NCBI GenBank assembly: GCA_031278965.1
Contig: JAITJJ010000150.1
Location: 1-19,566, forward strand
Length of the DNA stretch: 19,566 nucleotides
Origin: Deferribacteraceae bacterium
GTDB lineage: Bacteria > Chrysiogenota > Deferribacteres > Deferribacterales > JAISNW01
Reading direction: 5' to 3'
How positions within the stretch are numbered: position 1 is the first letter of the stretch; each line of letters begins with the position of its first letter. Shown here piece by piece: positions 1 through 6,558 of this stretch. A model generated the notes under the pieces. That model did no database searches and was not told the DNA's origin. It was given only the letters and a program-made list of their open reading frames with translations. A program made the position numbers and the translations under genes.

Positions 1-55
1 CGGTATGTCCCGTAATAAAGACTCTTTTGCCCTTAAAAAAGTTGAGATTAAGCAT
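1..55 (-). CDS. rfbG: CDP-glucose 4,6-dehydratase, N-terminal 18 codons (runs off window)
   Basis: Only the start of this gene is present. From the ATG the protein reads MLNLNFFKGKRVFITGHT and then leaves the window in the next glycine codon. The GKRVFITGHTG stretch is the NAD-binding Rossmann start of CDP-glucose 4,6-dehydratases, which almost always begin this way. The enzyme converts CDP-glucose to CDP-4-keto-6-deoxyglucose, the step after the cytidylyltransferase encoded by rfbF a little upstream, so context supports the call. A stop codon lies two codons before this ATG in the same frame, so the start cannot be further upstream. A GGGGGAG stretch lies about 24 bases before the ATG, too far to be a normal ribosome binding site. 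The start overlaps the end of the small upstream ORF by 8 bases. Confidence 0.8.
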   Translation of the reverse strand, partial: MLNLNFFKGKRVFITGHT

Positions 56-293
56 ATTTTATAATAGTTGCAAACAATTCTCCCCCGTTTGCAGAAGTTT
101 TCCGTACAGGCAAAACAGAACTTATTATAGGCACAAGGGAAAGCTTCCCTCCATAGAAGTGCCCCAGATAGGTTTTATTATGATTGAGACAGATAAAAAG
201 TTCCTTTAAAAAGTCCTCCAAATTGCCGTATAACTTGAAAATCCATTCGACACAACGCAACATAACGGCAACAGAAATAATGGAAATGTTCAA
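48..293 (-). CDS. hypothetical 81-residue ORF between csx1-like gene and rfbG
   Basis: I do not recognise this protein. It would start at a TTG that overlaps the TGA stop of the CARF-HEPN gene (TTGA, 4 bases) and stop 8 bases inside rfbG, so it exactly fills the gap between them, which is what a translationally coupled gene would do. The predicted product has a hydrophobic N-terminus (residues 3-11), a Trp/Phe/Leu-rich middle (residues 13-33) and a basic, Gly/Ser-rich end. It has no zinc, nucleotide-binding or nuclease motif that I can see. The weak start codon, absence of a clear ribosome binding site, and AT-rich composition leave open that it is a chance ORF or a decayed remnant in a 235-base spacer. 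Confidence 0.3.
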   Translation of the reverse strand: MNISIISVAVMLRCVEWIFKLYGNLEDFLKELFICLNHNKTYLGHFYGGKLSLVPIISSVLPVRKTSANGGELFATIIKYA

Positions 294-1531
294 ATATCAT
301 CCCCCCAAAGCTTGTGCTCCCTCAATGTATTTTTTAAATTACCAAAGCTGGCTTGCAATTTTCCGATGATCTCCTCGGCATTAAAGAACATACTTTTTTT
401 GCCGCCCGTAGTTTTTGGGGTAAAACCACCGTGATTGACGGTGTTTCTTATGTCCTTTATGCTCTGATAGATTTTGGCGCAATCTTCATACCAAGCAGAC
501 GAGTTAATCTTTTGCAAGCCCTCTTGCAAACTCTCTTCCAATTCTCTTTCACTTTCATTTGTTCGCTCTTTATTATGATGTCCAATCATTGTTGAACATT
601 TATCACGCAGTTCAATATCATTGTAATCGCAACCGGCCTGACTGATCAAAATCGTAAGAATCCCTTCTCTCAGCATCGTTATCCCCTGTTGAATAAGTTG
701 ATGCTTGATATACCAATCTATGGATGCAACGATATTTCCTACCGGATTGTCAGTTTTAAAAGCGTTCAATTTGGTTTCTACCAGATCGAATACAGGTTCA
801 AAAGGAGGCGGGTATGGCCGAGAATATTTATATTCAACCAGATAATCTTTACACTTTTGAAAAACCTTCCCTGAAACTATCTCTTGACCTCGAATCGTAG
901 TCAGAACTTTGCTGACTTTATCAATGGCATCGTTTTTCAGCAAATCCTTAATCGGTCCCGCTGTCCCATATTTGTTGAAATCGCTAATAGCAGTGCTCCA
1001 ACGATAAATAAGATCAAAATTGGTAAGATCAATGACCGAACCGTAATCGGTTCCGGGTTCCAACGCCCCATAATACAACTTATTTAGAGTAAATTTCTTT
1101 AGGGTACGAGCGTAATTTAAGGCGACTATGGCAAGTATAGGGAGTGAACGGAATCCGTGGGTGACGTCAAAAATAATCAGATCGTCATCCCTTATATTTT
1201 CATATACCTTATTGAATATACCCCAAATTTCTTTTTCTGTTTTTCCGTCGCCAATATCAACGATGTTAGTTATATCAATGGGGTTGGAGAGATTTTTCAA
1301 TGCCAGCTTAGCCAATTCATACTTTAATCCGTCTTCTGGTTCCCAAGTCGTACTGCGAGCGTTTTCAGTGACAAAAAAAGTAAATCTGTCATCGTTTGTA
1401 TAATCTCTGCAAAATTCTTTTATTAGATGTAACTGAATAAATTTAGTTTTTTCGCCGTTATCATACACAACTTCTTTGTAACCTTTTTCCGGAATACCTA
1501 TTCCTAAAAACGAAATAAAATGCTTTGCCAT
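290..1531 (-). CDS. CARF-HEPN CRISPR-associated ribonuclease, Csx1/Csx2-like (DxTHG family)
   Basis: A 413-residue protein of the TM1812/TIGR02221-type CRISPR-associated family. The N-terminal half is a CARF sensor domain (about residues 1-180): it opens with a FISFLGIG strand, carries the family signature DVTHG at residues 122-126 followed by FRSLP, and has the YYGALEPG strand near residue 153. The C-terminal half (about 270-410) is helical and holds the HEPN ribonuclease motif R-x4-H as R362-NTVN-H367. Known relatives bind cyclic oligoadenylate made by Cas10 of type III CRISPR systems and then cut RNA non-specifically. The start is well supported by AGGAG six bases before the ATG. It lies 27 bases after rfbF and before rfbG, in the same direction. 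Base composition is clearly more AT-rich than the flanking genes (two sampled 60-base lines near 25-33% GC against 58% in a sampled line of rfbF), suggesting a transferred insert. No Cas10, other cas gene or array is in view, so the activating partner must be elsewhere or absent. Confidence 0.85.
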   Translation of the reverse strand: MAKHFISFLGIGIPEKGYKEVVYDNGEKTKFIQLHLIKEFCRDYTNDDRFTFFVTENARSTTWEPEDGLKYELAKLALKNLSNPIDITNIVDIGDGKTEKEIWGIFNKVYENIRDDDLIIFDVTHGFRSLPILAIVALNYARTLKKFTLNKLYYGALEPGTDYGSVIDLTNFDLIYRWSTAISDFNKYGTAGPIKDLLKNDAIDKVSKVLTTIRGQEIVSGKVFQKCKDYLVEYKYSRPYPPPFEPVFDLVETKLNAFKTDNPVGNIVASIDWYIKHQLIQQGITMLREGILTILISQAGCDYNDIELRDKCSTMIGHHNKERTNESERELEESLQEGLQKINSSAWYEDCAKIYQSIKDIRNTVNHGGFTPKTTGGKKSMFFNAEEIIGKLQASFGNLKNTLREHKLWGDDI

Positions 1532-1558
1532 TGGAAACTCCTAATAAAACAATAAAAA

Positions 1559-2356
1559 CTATCTAACAACGTGTCCGCCACTCGTCCATTTAGCCCAAGG
1601 CGCTCGGTTATTAACCCAGAGCTCGGTGAGGGCATTTTTATCTTTCAGCGTGTCCATAGGTTGCCAGAACCCCCTATGTTTAAAGGAGTTCATCTGCCCG
1701 TCCCCCGCCAGCCGTTCAAACGGTTTTCTCTCAAGGATAACGCCGTCACCCTCTTCAATATAATCAAAGACCCCCGGTTCGCACACAAAGAATCCTCCGT
1801 TGATCCACGCCCCGTCCCCGCTCGGTTTTTCTGAAAAAGAGGATACGGAGTTGTCTTGTTCGATCACAACGGCCCCAAAACGTCCGGAGGGCTGCACGGC
1901 CGTTATAGTCATAAGTTTTCCCGATTCTTCGTGCGAGTTTATCAAGGTGTTTATGTCAATATCGGAAACCCCGTCGCCGTAGGTCAGCATAAAGCGTTCC
2001 CCTTTCACATAATCCTGCGCCCTTTTTACCCGCCCTCCGGTCATGGTATCCTGCCCGGTATAGAGCATCGTCACCTTCCAAGGTTCGTTGCGGGTTTTAT
2101 GGACTTCAAAGGTATTGTTTGACATATCAACTGTGACATCCGAATAGCGGTTATAATAGTTTATGAAATAATCTTTTATCACGTGGGATTTATATCCAGT
2201 GAGCACAACAAACTCGTTAAAGCCGTAAAAGGAATAGATCTTCATGATATGCCAGAGGATAGGGTGCCCACCTATCTCCACCATAGGTTTAGGCTTCAGC
2301 TCTGTTTCCTCAGAAAGGCGTGTGCCCAAGCCTCCGGCAAGTATTAATACCTTCAT
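1559..2356 (-). CDS. rfbF: glucose-1-phosphate cytidylyltransferase
   Basis: Makes CDP-glucose from CTP and glucose 1-phosphate, the first committed step to CDP-linked 3,6-dideoxyhexoses (abequose, paratose, tyvelose and relatives) in surface polysaccharide. The product is about 265 residues, close to the family's usual length. It has the sugar-nucleotidyltransferase opening MKVLILAGGLGTRLSEET, then KPKPMVEIGG with the substrate-binding lysine, the metal-binding TYGDGVSD motif about 130 residues in, and the late GFWQPMDTLKD motif typical of this enzyme. I placed the start at the ATG giving MKVLILAGG, as in relatives; an ATG three codons upstream (2365) is in frame and equally possible. Neither has a strong ribosome binding site, but the gene follows the outer-membrane protein stop by a few bases, so translational coupling is likely. 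Confidence 0.93.
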   Translation of the reverse strand: MKVLILAGGLGTRLSEETELKPKPMVEIGGHPILWHIMKIYSFYGFNEFVVLTGYKSHVIKDYFINYYNRYSDVTVDMSNNTFEVHKTRNEPWKVTMLYTGQDTMTGGRVKRAQDYVKGERFMLTYGDGVSDIDINTLINSHEESGKLMTITAVQPSGRFGAVVIEQDNSVSSFSEKPSGDGAWINGGFFVCEPGVFDYIEEGDGVILERKPFERLAGDGQMNSFKHRGFWQPMDTLKDKNALTELWVNNRAPWAKWTSGGHVVR

Positions 2357-2367
2357 ACAATCCATGC

Positions 2368-3327
2368 TTAAAACGCCCCGTTTATCTTTAATCCGTATTC
2401 CATGCGCTGTTTGGTTTGCAAAGCGCCGGGGTCATTTTTGCCTGACATATATTCATAGTAAGGTCCTATCTGAAAGAGGTTGTTTATGGCATATATGGCG
2501 GATATTCCAAAGGAGAACTCATGCCAAGAGTCATTAAGGGTGCTCCCTGAAAGACCGTTTACAATTGTTGTATCCACGCCGTTGATTGAATTCGTAGAGG
2601 CTTCCTTCAGGTGTTTTTCCGCATAGTATTGGTAGCCTAACTTTGCGTTTATATAGAGGTTATCAATCGCTTCATAGGATACGCCGAGCTGGGTATAATA
2701 GTCGGTGAGGGGTTTAAAGGTTCCTTTGGCTTTGAACTTTGTGCCGCCCACCGCCGTAGCATCAATCTCCGCGTCTATGGTGTCATCTTGAGAAAACCTG
2801 TGTGTGGCTTCAAAGAGGATCGCCGCTGAAAACCTCGGACTCACCTTCATCCCGAAGCGTCCGCCGCCTATAAGCCCGTACATCCCGTAGGAGTAGTTTC
2901 TGGGTGCAATTTTCATACCGCCGGCAGTATATACTCCCTCCATCTGGGCGTCCATAATTCCGCCCAAGCTCATGCCTAAGAGCACGTCAAAGAAGAACAC
3001 ATCATCCGCAACGCGTATATATCCCGCCAGATTAGCCTTCTGCACCCCTTTCCTCTCCTCAGTGCCGTTATGGGTGTAAATCCCCTGAAAGGTAAGAGTG
3101 ATATCTTCGGTTAAACCGTAATAGAGATCCAATGTTCCTTTATATATATCGTTGTAGGAACCGTATCTGTCGTCAGTGGTGTTTTTGTAGCTGGAGGATA
3201 GGTATAACCTATAGGCAAAGCCGCCGTCATTCGCAAGGAAAGAACCGTCCTCCACATTGGCAGCAAAGGCGTTAAAACCAAAACATACAAACAATACAGA
3301 AAGAATAGACGAAGATAAAATTCTCAT
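2368..3327 (-). CDS. outer-membrane beta-barrel protein, function unknown
   Basis: A 319-residue protein with a classical signal peptide: basic start MR, hydrophobic stretch to about residue 18, and an AFA-A cleavage site near residues 20-23. The mature part has alternating aromatic/polar strands rich in Tyr, Gly and Thr, no cysteine, no internal membrane helix, and ends in phenylalanine (INGAF), the usual C-terminal signal for the BAM machinery. The pattern of short strands with GIYTH, YGLIGGGRFG and IGPYYEY segments suggests a 10 to 14 stranded barrel of the transporter/porin-like kind. I cannot assign a substrate. The start has GGAGG six bases upstream and its own promoter. The stop is separated from the upstream in-frame ATG of rfbF by two bases, so the two are probably one transcript. 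Confidence 0.75.
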   Translation of the reverse strand: MRILSSSILSVLFVCFGFNAFAANVEDGSFLANDGGFAYRLYLSSSYKNTTDDRYGSYNDIYKGTLDLYYGLTEDITLTFQGIYTHNGTEERKGVQKANLAGYIRVADDVFFFDVLLGMSLGGIMDAQMEGVYTAGGMKIAPRNYSYGMYGLIGGGRFGMKVSPRFSAAILFEATHRFSQDDTIDAEIDATAVGGTKFKAKGTFKPLTDYYTQLGVSYEAIDNLYINAKLGYQYYAEKHLKEASTNSINGVDTTIVNGLSGSTLNDSWHEFSFGISAIYAINNLFQIGPYYEYMSGKNDPGALQTKQRMEYGLKINGAF

Positions 3328-3357
3328 GAAATGCCTCCAAATTATTTAGAACATAAC

Positions 3358-3386
3358 AATATATATGAATTATGTTTGGATTTCAA
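3358..3386 (-). promoter_or_regulatory. sigma-70 type promoter for the outer-membrane protein / rfbF unit
   Basis: On the minus strand TTGAAA (3386-3381) and TATATT (3363-3358) are separated by exactly 17 bases in an AT-rich 90-base gap between rplQ and the outer-membrane protein gene. The -10 box is about 30 bases before the ATG, giving a short leader with a good GGAGG site. This supports an independent transcription unit downstream of the ribosomal cluster. Seen by eye, not tested. Confidence 0.6.
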
Positions 3387-3417
3387 TACTGTTTGCAATG
3401 CCGTTACGCTATGCCTG

Positions 3418-3801
3418 TTATGCCCTCTCCTTTGGTGCTTCATTTATCGGGTCTACAAATTCTATAAAGGCTAATGAAGCGTTGTCGCCTTTTCTCTGCC
3501 CTGTTCTTAAAATTCTTGTGTAACCGCCCGCGCGGTTTATAAATGTCGGGGAAACATGATAAAAAAGGCGTTTTACAGCATCTTTATTCGGCATCCGCCT
3601 AAGCACAAGCCGTCTTGCGGATAAAGTATCCGCCTTCCCTTTTGTAATAAGCGGTTCAATAAATATTTTCAGAGCTTTTGCCCTGTCAACGGTGGTTTCA
3701 ATCCGCCCCTTTTCAATCAGCAGAGCCGCCATATTTCTAAGCACCGCCACCCGGTGCGCTCTTGACATCCCCAAGCTTTTTCCTTTCATAGCGTGACGCA
3801 T
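3418..3801 (-). CDS. rplQ: 50S ribosomal protein L17
   Basis: A 127-residue L17, the usual bacterial short form. It starts MRHAMKGKSLGMSRAHR, a variant of the highly conserved RH-x-K-x-G-x-KLGR-xxxHR opening, and contains ALLIEKGRIETTVDRAK and the C-terminal GGYTRILRTGQRKGDNA segment typical of the family. L17 binds 23S rRNA near the exit tunnel. Its ATG overlaps the stop of the second rpoA by one base (TAATG), so its synthesis is tied to that gene. It is the last gene of the ribosomal cluster, the standard place after rpoA. I see no convincing hairpin plus U-tract after it. Confidence 0.97.
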   Translation of the reverse strand: MRHAMKGKSLGMSRAHRVAVLRNMAALLIEKGRIETTVDRAKALKIFIEPLITKGKADTLSARRLVLRRMPNKDAVKRLFYHVSPTFINRAGGYTRILRTGQRKGDNASLAFIEFVDPINEAPKERA

Positions 3802-4787
3802 TATATCTCTCCTTGACTATCGTTAGTTTCCACAAGCCCATAACCCAACTTTAACCCCAGAGTATTAAGGACTTTTTTAATCTCCTCAAGCGATTTTTTT
3901 CCGAAGTTCTTTGTCTTTAAGAGCTCTCCTTCGGTTTTTTCGCAAAGCTCCCCTATCGTCTTAATTCTCGCGTTTTTAAGGCAGTTGGACGAGCGGACAG
4001 AGAGTTCAAGCTCCTCTATGCTCCGGGTTAAAAGCTCTGTCTGTTTTTCATTGATCTTCGGGGCTTCCTGAACCTCAACTTCATCTTCTTCATCAAAGTT
4101 TATAAATAGGGAGATAAAATCTCTTATGATCTGCGAAGAGTAGGCTATGGCATCGTCCGGTCTGACGGAGCCGTCTGTAATAACTTCTAAGGTTAGGCGG
4201 TCAAAATCAGTGCTCTGCCCTACCCGTGCATTATCCACAGTGTAATTTGCTTTCTTTACGGGAGTAAAAGACGCGTCAAGCAAGATAATCTTAGGATCGC
4301 TGAATTTCCCTTTTAACTCCTCTGAAGTTACATAGCCAAAACCGCGTTCAATATATAACTCAATATTTATTTCCGCGCTCCCCTTAATGGTAAAGAGGTG
4401 ATGATCGGGGTTCAGAACGGCAAGGAGTTCCCCGCCTTCTATATCCGCTGCCGTAACAGGCCCCTGACCTGTTTTTTTTATATAAGCAGTCTGTCCCTCT
4501 TCAGCAGAGAGAGAAAGTTCCACCTCCTTCAGATTAAGCAAAATATCTGTAAGTCCTTCTTTTATACCAGAAACAGACTCGCCTTTAACCCCCGCTATCT
4601 TTACTCCAACTACGGCGCTTCCTTCTATAGATGAGAGGAGTACCCTTTTCAGAGCATTCCCTACCGTTATTCCAAACCCCTTCTGATAAGGTTCCGCTAC
4701 AAATTTGCCGTAACGGTTGGTCACCTCTCCAACGGGTTCAAGGTTTCTCGGTCTTTTAAGGTTCTTAAAATTCATTGTTATCGCCAT
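3801..4787 (-). CDS. rpoA: RNA polymerase alpha subunit, second tandem copy (alpha-2)
   Basis: A full-length alpha subunit (about 328 residues) in the normal rpoA slot before rplQ. The N-terminal assembly domain keeps KGFGITVGNALKRVLLSS (Arg45 of E. coli numbering kept, residue 44 is Lys) and the RVGQSTDFDRL segment with Arg191. It has lost two residues, and has EG in place of ED, in the loop equivalent to E. coli 66-77. A short acidic linker leads to a C-terminal domain with Arg265, Asn268, Cys269, Lys271, Gly296, Lys298 and Ser299 equivalents all present, so UP-element and activator contacts should work. By hand count it matches the upstream copy at 46 of 60 positions in the C-terminal domain but only about 47 of 84 near the N-terminus. 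I chose the ATG seven bases after GGAG; an in-frame GTG two codons earlier (4793) and an ATG four codons later (MNFKNL) are alternatives. Confidence 0.95.
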   Translation of the reverse strand: MAITMNFKNLKRPRNLEPVGEVTNRYGKFVAEPYQKGFGITVGNALKRVLLSSIEGSAVVGVKIAGVKGESVSGIKEGLTDILLNLKEVELSLSAEEGQTAYIKKTGQGPVTAADIEGGELLAVLNPDHHLFTIKGSAEINIELYIERGFGYVTSEELKGKFSDPKIILLDASFTPVKKANYTVDNARVGQSTDFDRLTLEVITDGSVRPDDAIAYSSQIIRDFISLFINFDEEDEVEVQEAPKINEKQTELLTRSIEELELSVRSSNCLKNARIKTIGELCEKTEGELLKTKNFGKKSLEEIKKVLNTLGLKLGYGLVETNDSQGEI

Positions 4788-4801
4788 ATACACTCTCCAA
4801 T

Positions 4802-5791
4802 TTAAGAATCCGTATCCTGCGGTTCCTCTGCAACAAGCCCCAACCTGAGCCCCAACTCCACCAATACTTTTTTTATTTCGTCCAGAGATTTGCGTCCAAA
4901 ATTTTTTGTCTTCAGCATTTCGGCATCCGTCTTACTGCAAAGCTCACGAAGAGTTTTTATATTGGTATTTTTCAAACAGTTGGAAGCCCTGACGGAGAGT
5001 TCTAGCTCCTCAATACTCTTATCAAGCAGAGCGGAGATTATCTCATCATTTCTGGGAATATCCGATTCGGCAGGCTCGCTCGACTCATCCGCAAAGTTGA
5101 CAAAGAGGGTAAAGAAATCTTTAATTATCTTCGCAGCATAGCCTATGGCATCGATGGGCTTAACGGAACCGTCTGTAGTGACATCTAAAATAAGGCGGTC
5201 AAACTCTTCATCATCAATCTTTATCGTTTCCACCCTATGATTGACTTTTTTTATCGGCGTGAATATGGCGTCCACTGCTATTATCTGCAAATCTTCAAAT
5301 TTGCCGTCCATATCCTCGCTGGGAAGATAGCCAAAACCGCGCTCCACAAAGAGTTCCATATATATTTCAGTATCGGCATCCGTAACTGTTAAAATATGCT
5401 GTTTCGGATTCAAAGGGATAACCAGCGGATCGCCCTCAATATTCGCCGCCGTAACATCGCCCATCCCTTTCTTCTGTATAAAAACCCGCCGCTGTTCATC
5501 TGCTTCAGAGTGAACGGCAAGCTCCTTGACATTAATCACCACATCCACAAGGTCTTCTTTTACGCCTGAAATATTGGCAAACTCATTTTCCACATCATTT
5601 ATTTTAATGCCGGTTACAGCGCTCCCTTCTATGGATGATATAAGCACCCGCCGCAAGGCGTTGCCTATCGTTACGCCGAACCCTTTCTGAAAGGGTCCGG
5701 CGGCAAAACACCCATGACGGTCGGTAAGCTCGCCTATCACTTCCAGACCCTGAGGTTTTACAAGGGTTTTATAGTTTAACACCGCGTTCAT
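4802..5791 (-). CDS. rpoA: RNA polymerase alpha subunit, first tandem copy (alpha-1)
   Basis: A second complete alpha subunit (329 residues) directly upstream of the other copy, 14 bases from its ATG. The N-terminal domain keeps KGFGVTIGNALRRVLISS with both Arg44 and Arg45 equivalents and a full-length 61-77 loop ending GVKED. It lacks the canonical RVxQxTDxDKL segment: the region reads KIDDEEFDRL, one residue shorter and with Lys in place of Arg191. The C-terminal domain has every principal DNA- and activator-binding residue (Arg265, Asn268, Cys269, Lys271, Gly296, Lys298, Ser299 equivalents). The ATG has GGGAGA seven bases upstream. Intact reading frame and conserved motifs argue that it is functional rather than decaying. 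Its gene starts 77 bases after rpsD, the largest gap within the block driven by the infA promoter. Confidence 0.95.
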   Translation of the reverse strand: MNAVLNYKTLVKPQGLEVIGELTDRHGCFAAGPFQKGFGVTIGNALRRVLISSIEGSAVTGIKINDVENEFANISGVKEDLVDVVINVKELAVHSEADEQRRVFIQKKGMGDVTAANIEGDPLVIPLNPKQHILTVTDADTEIYMELFVERGFGYLPSEDMDGKFEDLQIIAVDAIFTPIKKVNHRVETIKIDDEEFDRLILDVTTDGSVKPIDAIGYAAKIIKDFFTLFVNFADESSEPAESDIPRNDEIISALLDKSIEELELSVRASNCLKNTNIKTLRELCSKTDAEMLKTKNFGRKSLDEIKKVLVELGLRLGLVAEEPQDTDS

Positions 5792-5818
5792 AAAAAAATC
5801 TCCCGATCAACTGCAAAC

Positions 5819-5870
5819 AAGCCGCATGATAAGCTCAAGCGGGATCTGTTCCGTTCAAAATGCAAGGCTT
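5819..5870 (-). other. possible RNA stem-loop between rpsD and the first rpoA
   Basis: In the transcript AAGCCTTGCAT (5870-5860, beginning in the rpsD stop codon) can pair with ATGCGGCTT (5827-5819), giving nine base pairs with a two-base bulge and a loop of about 32 bases. There is no U-tract after it, so it is not an ordinary terminator. It could be an S4-responsive or processing element, but that is only a suggestion. Confidence 0.25.
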
Positions 5871-6528
5871 ACTTGGAGTAAAGTTCCACTATAAGGGATT
5901 CTTGAATTTCGTATTTAATATCGTTGCGTTCAGGCAGTCTCAGCATTTCCGCGCTGAAACTCTGTTTGTTTACAGCAAGCCACTCCGACAACACTCCTCT
6001 CCCTTCGGAGGTCTCAAAAGATTGCTGAATCCCTGGAATCTTACGACTCTCCTCTTTAACCGAAAGGATATCGCCCGGTTTAACAAGAAACGATGGGATA
6101 TTAACTTTTTTACCATTTACCAAGATATGATTGTGGCGCACCGTCTGCCGCGCCTGCCTGCGGCTGGATGCAAAACCTGCGCGGTAAACCGCATTATCAA
6201 GTCTGCGTTCCAGAAGTTGGAGGAGAATCTCCCCGGTAATCCCGTGAGCGCTGTTTGCCTTCTCAAAACAGCGCCTGAACTGCGCTTCCAAAACGCCGTA
6301 AATACGTTTCGCCTTCTGTTTCTCCCTAAGTTGAACGCCGTAATCGGATATCTTTCTGGGGGTGCTCCCATGCTGACCCGGAGCATAGGCTTTCTGGTGA
6401 TTCTTTTTATTTCCGTCTGATTTAGCTTCCAAACAGCAGCTTTCTTTATAGCAACGCTCCCCTTTAAGATAGAGCTTCATACTTTCACGTCTGCATAATC
6501 TGCAAACAGGACCGGTGTATCTCGCCAC
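5869..6528 (-). CDS. rpsD: 30S ribosomal protein S4, zinc-binding form
   Basis: A 219-residue S4, slightly longer than the usual 205-209. It opens MARYTGPVCRLCRRE and carries four cysteines as C9-x2-C12-x13-C26-x4-C31, the zinc-binding arrangement of the cysteine-containing S4 lineage. APGQHG at about 49-54 and the S4 RNA-binding domain (RRLDNAVYRAGFASSRRQARQ, HNHILVNGKKVNIPS) are present. S4 starts assembly of the small subunit on the 5' domain of 16S rRNA and in many bacteria represses its own operon. The start is GTG with AAGGAGG five bases before it. The gene sits between rpsK and rpoA as in most bacteria. The 77 bases after it are the likeliest site for any feedback signal over the polymerase genes. 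Confidence 0.97.
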   Translation of the reverse strand: MARYTGPVCRLCRRESMKLYLKGERCYKESCCLEAKSDGNKKNHQKAYAPGQHGSTPRKISDYGVQLREKQKAKRIYGVLEAQFRRCFEKANSAHGITGEILLQLLERRLDNAVYRAGFASSRRQARQTVRHNHILVNGKKVNIPSFLVKPGDILSVKEESRKIPGIQQSFETSEGRGVLSEWLAVNKQSFSAEMLRLPERNDIKYEIQESLIVELYSK

Positions 6529-6558
6529 TTACGCCTCCTTAAACCATATAAACAAAGA

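Noticed and set aside
1..1558. CRISPR array near the Csx1-like gene
   Set aside because: No regularly spaced direct repeats are visible in or around the gene within the window.
3328..3417. Rho-independent terminator after rplQ
   Set aside because: I looked for a GC stem followed by a U-tract and found only weak, imperfect pairings; the gap holds a promoter instead.
4788..4793. GTG start two codons before the chosen rpoA-2 start
   Set aside because: The GGAG is ideally spaced (seven bases) from the ATG at 4787 and only one base from the GTG.
3801..5791. Tandem rpoA as an assembly duplication artefact
   Set aside because: The two genes differ throughout at DNA and protein level and in indels, so they cannot be one gene assembled twice.
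5860..6420. 186-codon open frame on the plus strand
   Set aside because: It is antisense to rpsD, whose product matches S4 over its full length; the plus-strand translation shows no family signature.
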